Shown here piece after piece: positions 58,518 to 64,000 of a stretch of DNA of 64,000 nt (positions are counted from its first letter, which is position 1; every line of letters begins with the position of its first letter). Below the pieces are notes generated by a model, which was given only the letters and a program-made list of their open reading frames with translations, ran no database searches and was not told the origin of the DNA. The position numbers and the translations under genes are program-made. The DNA comes from Zanthoxylum bungeanum (Eukaryota; Streptophyta; Magnoliopsida; Sapindales; Rutaceae): contig SKCR01007556.1 in assembly GCA_019454045.1 (NCBI GenBank), positions 1-64,000 on the forward strand, written 5' to 3'.

Positions 58518-58566
58518 TGTAACATCCCCGATCTGGGAGATGCTACCGGCATGGGATAGACCTTAT
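58518..58566 (-). repeat. Start of the 5' LTR of E
   Basis: Forty-nine bases, TGTAACATCCCCGATCTGGG..., matching the reverse complement of the end of LTR F (37925-37973). Cut by T4. Confidence 0.75.
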
Positions 58567-59117
58567 TGTAGGACACAAAAATCGGTGACGTTGTCTCAGG
58601 CTCGCGGCCCGGTCGAGAGTACAGAGTAACCCTCGGGGAACTAAACCAGAGAAATAAAATGGAGTCGCCACCCAGTGTGAACTGGGAAATGATTTAAGGT
58701 CGCACTCACCCCTCGCAAGGGAAGACCTCAAACCGTTGGGTTCGGAACGGTCTCTTACTTATGCCAATTGTAATGAAAAGATTTATGCAATAGTATAATC
58801 AAGTCTTATGTAACACATGCAAGATAATGTAATCAACACACAAGATTGCGCACCTATAATCGTAAATAAAAATGAAGGCAAAATGCATAATTCATAGACG
58901 TATTAAATGGTGAAGTGCAATAGTGCAACTAATAACAACTATAAAGGCATTAAAAATAAAAGTGAGCACATAATGAACATATCAAATAAATAAATGCGGA
59001 AATATAAATTAAGAGAGTCAATAATGAAATGATATGGTTAATTATGTAATGCAAAAGAGATGACCAAAGAAGCAAACATGCATGAAATGTGATGAAAAGA
59101 AATATGTTCACTGTATA

Positions 59118-59380
59118 TGCGTTCGTGTAGCGTTTGAAAACGCGTTCGAATGGTAAACAAAATGTTTGTGTTCGCATAGCGTTCGGAAACACGTTCGAAC
59201 GGGATAAGACCTGATGCATGGTAAAGCCGAATGCATGCGTGTTCGAGTAGCGTTCGGAAACACGTTCAAACAGAAATAAGACAGAATGCATACATTAATG
59301 TAGCGTTCGGAAACGCGTTCGAACGAAATGAGACAGAATACATATGTTCGTGTAGCATTCGGAAACGCGTTCAAACGAGA
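59118..59380. repeat. Five tandem-like units of GCGTTCGGAAACGCGTTCGA in T4
   Basis: Units at about 59130, 59178, 59249, 59300 and 59353, spacing 48-71 bases, each with the CGTTCGAACG palindrome or a one-base variant. Spacers are partly alike (AGACAGAATGCATACAT). Confidence 0.85.
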
Positions 59381-59632
59381 TTACCAAAGTGGTATCTGAA
59401 ATGACACGGAAACATGTATGAATGTTGCTCAAGCGGTACGTGGAGTTGTATCCCAAGTACAGAGACCGCACTACCGTCCGTTTGGATTCGGCTACGGAAT
59501 TTATGTCTGGGTTTCCATCCGATATACCATTAGAATCAAACACTCAAACATAAACATGGCACGAATGCGAAAATGAAAAGATGTAAAATGACAGCCAAGA
59601 CAAAGACGAATAGCGCAATCAATAGGAGAATG

Positions 59633-59893
59633 GCGCGGTAAAACATCGTGGTAAATGTAGCCTTTTGGCATTTCCCTCGAATGGATGACCTTTAACCTAC
59701 ATGATTATCCCATGCACATCAAGTACCAATACATGAAAAAATAAATAAATAATATGGAACCTTGTATGCCCGATTGAACACATCTCACGTTCAATCAAAC
59801 GTACTTCGTCCGCCGCGGCAAAATATCGTGGTAAAGGTAGCCTTTACGCATTTCCCTCGAATAGAGGACCTTTAATCCACCCTAGTTAGCCCA
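59633..59893. repeat. 80-bp duplication at 180-bp distance in T4
   Basis: ATCGTGGTAAATGTAGCC... (from 59645) and ATCGTGGTAAAGGTAGCC... (from 59825) share about 80 bases, including CATTTCCCTCGAATRGAKGA, at an exact offset of 180 bases. Confidence 0.85.
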
Positions 59894-59895
59894 TG

Positions 59896-61934
59896 TGTTG
59901 GAGTTTGCTAAGGTCCCAAGGATCAATAAACAAGCAAGAATCAAGTGCGAATACAATCGAGAAAGTCACGGAATACTCACATCGATAGTTGAGCGACGCG
60001 CGAGGCAACAAAACTTTTCTGCTTCCTCTTTACTGCATTCGGCAGTGGCTATTTTTGGACTGCTCTATTTTCGGTTTCCTCTCCAAGAATCCAAGCTCCA
60101 AGCTTCGTCAAAAGATTCTCGGCTCATGGGTGGACTTCCCTATCACCTTCGCATGACTTCGTAGTGTGCTAGCACTCCCGATTTTGCCATAAAATCGCGA
60201 CTTTGGCTTCCCATTTCTCTCTTTGTCTCTCGGTTTTTAGACCATAAAATAGAAAGAAATTACAGCCCTCTTGGGCGAGAATGAGAGGGAGAAGTGAGGA
60301 AGAGAGAGATGTGAGATGGTTGGTGGAAAAGTGTATCAAATACACTTAAATGATTTTCCAAATTCATTTCCTTATTTTTTTGCTTTCAAAAAGTCAATCA
60401 ATAAACGCCAACAACCAATCCATCACTATTCACATCATTCAAGTTGTCAAGTCACATCACTCAAAGTGACAAGTGATTTGATGCTTGATGCGACTAGCGA
60501 TTTAACGCTTGATTTGACTTGCGTGCCGCACTCGAATTCGAAATGTGAATGCGCTCGTAAATAATCCCGGGCTCGGGTTCTCTAATTCCAAATTAACGAA
60601 TTTTCCATTGCGACGCAATTAAATGATTACGCCTAGCAAAGTCACTATTAACGTTGCTAACGAATTAATTCTAAATTAATTTGTTCGCCCGAATTAAAAT
60701 CTAACTTTAATTCCGCGTCGAAATGAAATTTCGTGTAACAAATCAAATATATTAATTAATCGATTAATTCAAAATTAATCGTTATCTCTCTTTAAATGAT
60801 ATTTTATCCCAGATAAAATATCTTCGCAATTAATCCTAGATTTATTTTCTCTCTAATCTTATTAATCCCAGATTAATTAAAGTGCGAGTCATACGTCTTC
60901 GATGAATCTTCGGGAAGCGACCCATGAGATCCCCGGATATGTTGGCAGTAAATTCGGTCGTCGGACTATCCGAACACGTAAGTACCTCGTACTACGTTTA
61001 TACCGATTTATAAGACAAGGTTAGCTTCTAGCAAAGCGCCATGCCTACCCAATTCTCCAGAAATATCCTTACAGGAATAAAGGATCTATATCAGGCGTAG
61101 TATACGTAGTATCGTGTATTTCGATCCAGTATCGGATGATCACATGCAAGGCCTGGGGCTGGTACAGTGTCTGCCCCGTACGAAGCATATATCGGATTAC
61201 GAGCAACTAGTCTCTTTAATATCGGATAATCATGACCAAGTCATATTATCTCGACGGTTGCAACCTTTTTAGAGAACCAGTTCTGTATCCCTACGCGATC
61301 ATCATCTCCATATGACTGGAGTGACACTTCCGTCTTGACATCACACCCAATACACTACGATTCTCAATATACCCAGCATTGGCGTACACAGAACCTGTTA
61401 AAGCCCTGGACGACCGCAACCAAAGTATATTGATTGTCGTAAGTTTAGCGGTGCAAGTCTCAGGTTAAGACCTAATACACCTACCCTGATTTCGGACTTC
61501 CATAGACACATAGTCATACTACCAATGGAATTCCGAGGGGGTCTATCCAGAGCAAAGATGTTTCCCGTACCATCGGTAAAGCACAACCTCCTATTACACT
61601 TGCATGAGTATCCTATACCCAAATATACGAGAACTATGTCGTTTTGCCCTCACAACGCGCACAAGTGTAATACTAGTATTTTTACATATTTATCGATGTC
61701 CGATCTCGATAATACTCTAACTAAGGATATTTAATGATTTGTCCTTCGTGGATTGTTACTGTCTCATATCATTCTCAATCCAGGAACAAATCACAGGGAC
61801 CTCCTATCATTTATACATCTAGGTGATCTAATCACGAATGATAAGAGTGCAATATTCTTTGTCACATAGTTAATTTGTACAACAACACCATTATCTATAC
61901 AAATAGTGACGGTATGGGTCATAATTGTCCAACA
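59896..61934 (-). repeat. 3' LTR of copia element A5
   Basis: 2039 bp, TGTTGGAGTTTGC...AATTGTCCAACA, with a purine tract on its right in element sense (GGCCAAGTGGGAGAT, plus ATCTCCCACTTGGCC at 61935-61949). It is the reference copy that identifies the A family as copia. Confidence 0.9.
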
Positions 61935-61949
61935 ATCTCCCACTTGGCC

Positions 61950-64000
61950 TATAGCCAGTCACTCGAGTGTCTGACACTCGAACTATGTACGGTTGGCTCA
62001 AATTGCTGAGAAAAGGCTTTCGTCAGCGGATTTGCATGATTATCGTCTGATGCGATTTATACGATCATCACATCGCCATGATGTATGATCCGAACGAATC
62101 ATATGAATATCGAAGTATGTATCTGGATCGTTGATGAGACCATTTATTCTTTAGCCTGTGCTGACGTCTAGCTCAGCAACTAACAGAATTATATCTAATC
62201 TAATTATATTTTTTATCGACCCAAATGGCTTCTATTGCCGCCTCAGCTACAACAATAACCCCCATTTGTTGTTTATTCGGTAACAGTATCTTGCTTGGAA
62301 GATTTCCAGCTCACTGTTCCGTTATTCAAACTGTATAGTACCGTTTGCGACTTATAGTCATCTTTATCGGTTTAGGAAACTTGCTACAGTGATTCCAGTC
62401 ACTTCAAGTTCTCCTTCTCCGCAGATTACAGCATCCTTAGTTCTCTAAGATACTAACGGATGTTCTTAATATCAATCCAGTGACTATCACTTTGATTGGC
62501 CTGTTTGTGAATCCATATGCTCAAAGCGTATGAGACACCAGGTCACGTATATTTTTCAATGTACGAGTTCTCGGAGAGTTTTTCTCGAAAGCCAAGCTTT
62601 CACCGATTGTTTATATGGGAATATCATTTCCAAGAAATGACATAATTTATATAGGACAGAGTGTGCTCCCACTAACCCTCTTATATACACAAGAATCTTT
62701 TCATTTTGAATTAAATCATACTTCATTATGATAACATCAAAACGATAATTCCAAGAACCTAATGCTTGCTTCAATCCAAACATGGATCGAATAACCCGCA
62801 AACCTTGTTTGCTAGTTTTGGTACGACAAAACCGACAGGATGTTATAAATATCCTCCGAAAGGTTTCCTTTTCAGGAAAGCAATTTTCCCGTTCAGCTGA
62901 CATATTTCATAAATGAAACATGCAGCTTTAGCAAGCATTATCCAAATGGATTTACCGTGGCAACAAGTAAATGGTTGAATCATAATCGACACAATGTTGA
63001 TAACGATACCTTTCAGCTAAAAGCCTAGCTTTATACGTTGGTATGTTGCCATCTATGTATGTCTTCCTTGAAGACTTATAAGTACCAATAGGCACAATGC
63101 CTTGCGGTACATCAACTAGTTCTAAACTAAGTTGATTTACATGGAATCCATTTCAGACTCATGACACTTTGTCATAATAGGGAGTCGATACCTGGTATCA
63201 CTTCCTCATACGTAGTCAGTTGGTATACCTCAATAAGATAAACATCTTTATGAGGTGAGATCAGAAACCAATACCCCAGGTTGTTTTCTGACTCTCTCCG
63301 ACATACGGGGTTCTTGTGTATTCGAAGATTATGGTATAGTTTCATCATTGATGAACTATTTTTGTTCCATTAGGAATCGATGCCTGGAACATTATTACTC
63401 TGATTTTCATCGAGTTTTACTATCCTCCCACTTACCACTGCATATCGGTATTCCTCTTAGGAAAACCACATGGCGAGCAACAATCTAATTGTTCTCTAGT
63501 GAGATGTATAAGTATTATACTTATGTATCCCTAGGATAACCTACAATTGGCATTTATCCAATTTGGGTTCTAGTTTGGTATCATCCAAACATATGCCTAG
63601 CATACCCAAATATTCAGGAATGTGAAACCCGGTTTCTTTCCCATTCATATCTAATATGATATATGTCAAACAGATTTTTATGGAACCTTATTCAAAATAA
63701 GTCATGCATTGTCTAATGCTTATCCGTTGAAGGAAATGGTAGCTTAGAGCGACTGATGATTAACCTTATCATGTCCAACAAAATTCGGTTACTCTAGTTC
63801 GGACACACCACGAGGATGACGTGTTCCGAGAGGAGTCCTCATTGAAAGAATACTATACTCTTTCAAGTATATTAGAAACTTATTGCTTAAGTATTTTCCA
63901 TTACGGTGTTACCGCGACGGTTTAATACTTTAGCCGATCTGTTTGTCTATTTCGTGTCGAAACTGTAAAAGTTTCCGATTTGTATTCTTCAAAAGAAACA
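61950..64000 (-). pseudogene. Copia pol of A5 (integrase end, RT, RNase H; many stops), runs off the window
   Basis: Read right to left. Integrase/RT linker remains: RVRKQPGVLVSDLTS (about 63270) and EVIPGIDS. RT: YKSSRKTYIDGNIPTYKARL (about 63030-63080), then in an open frame at 62556-62903 RVIRSMFGLKQALGSWNYRF (finger/palm) and QSVKAWLS; the YVDD box expected between them is destroyed. RNase H: EAAIEAIWV (about 62230), SHQRSRYILR (about 62130), IHHGDVMIV and HANPLTKAFSQQFE (about 62020-62080), with a stop near 61950. All are standard copia Pol landmarks in the correct order. Frequent stops and shifts show it is dead. Confidence 0.85.

Larger units (their letters stand above)
39888..58566 (-). 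mobile_element. Decayed Ty3/gypsy element E, host to A4 and the Athila-like element
   Basis: Left: a truncated 3' LTR (39888-41017) followed by a purine tract in element sense (plus TATCCCCCCCTTAAA at 41021-41035). Right: a tRNA-iMet PBS (58502-58513) and the start of the 5' LTR at 58518 (TGTAACATCC). The body is 41018-41675, 43688-46267 and 57645-58501 after removing insertions. The PBS type and the TTCGAGGACGAATC sequence beside the purine tract (about 41040-41053) are common in plant chromovirus-type gypsy elements. The body has no readable domains left. Confidence 0.6.
58567..59895 (-). mobile_element. Tat-type LTR T4 (partial)
   Basis: Begins TGTAGGACACAAAAATCGG and shares the T1-T3 blocks at 58600-58790 and 59430-59530. 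Closest to T3 because of the CGTTCGAACG repeats. It does not reach a CTACA end before copia LTR A5 begins at 59896. The remainder may lie beyond the window. Confidence 0.75.

Noticed and set aside
1..64000. rRNA, complete tRNA, or bacterial-type operon features
   Set aside because: None seen; promoters and coding wording are those of plant retroelements.

Overview
This window is a plant nuclear 'retrotransposon graveyard'. Nearly all of the 64 kb can be assigned to nested LTR retrotransposons of the Ty3/gypsy and Ty1/copia superfamilies. Primer-binding sites match plant tRNA-Arg, tRNA-Asp and initiator tRNA-Met. The pol proteins resemble plant Tat/Ogre, Athila and copia lineages. The AT-rich background points to a flowering plant, probably a eudicot, but the species cannot be named from sequence alone. 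No ordinary host gene is visible. Family labels A, B, E, F, T0-T4 are mine. Nearly all coding remains lie on the minus strand.

Layout. 1-3658: gag start, leader, PBS and 5' LTR of copia element B1. 3659-15.7 kb: pol of a Tat-like gypsy (T0), split inside RNase H by a second Tat/Ogre-like element (T1, 5521-15094, target duplication CTTGT). 15.7-19.06 kb: unassigned sequence holding solo LTR A1 (duplication ATAAT). 19058-25.4 kb: copia element B2 (3' LTR plus RNase H end), whose LTR holds solo LTR A2 (duplication GTTAA), which itself holds a Tat-type LTR (T3). 25.4-37.97 kb: gypsy LTR F, split by T2 (27238-37610, duplication ACCCC), which has lost all coding sequence and contains LTR A3 with its leader. 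37.97-39.89 kb: AT-rich DNA without recognisable elements. 39888-58566: a decayed gypsy (E), interrupted by solo LTR A4 (duplication GTTGC) and by a much younger Athila-like element (46268-57639, duplication ATTCC). 58567-59895: Tat-type LTR T4. 59896-64000: 3' LTR and decayed pol of copia element A5.

The most notable object is the Athila-like element. Its LTRs are nearly identical and its 932-residue pol frame is open. Its gag is almost absent. Between pol and the 3' LTR it carries extra sequence in the same orientation: an unknown ORF with a cysteine cluster, a 96-nt exon-like island, and an intronless LONELY GUY (LOG) cytokinin-activating-enzyme homologue with frameshifts. The LOG segment looks like a host gene captured through an RNA intermediate.

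A second theme is satellite formation. The two Tat/Ogre-like elements carry tandem arrays (91-bp, about 48-bp and about 29-bp periods) beside their 3' LTRs, where this lineage is known to generate satellite-like repeats. Boundaries were placed by eye. Where both target duplications and LTR ends are visible they should be exact; other boundaries are approximate.
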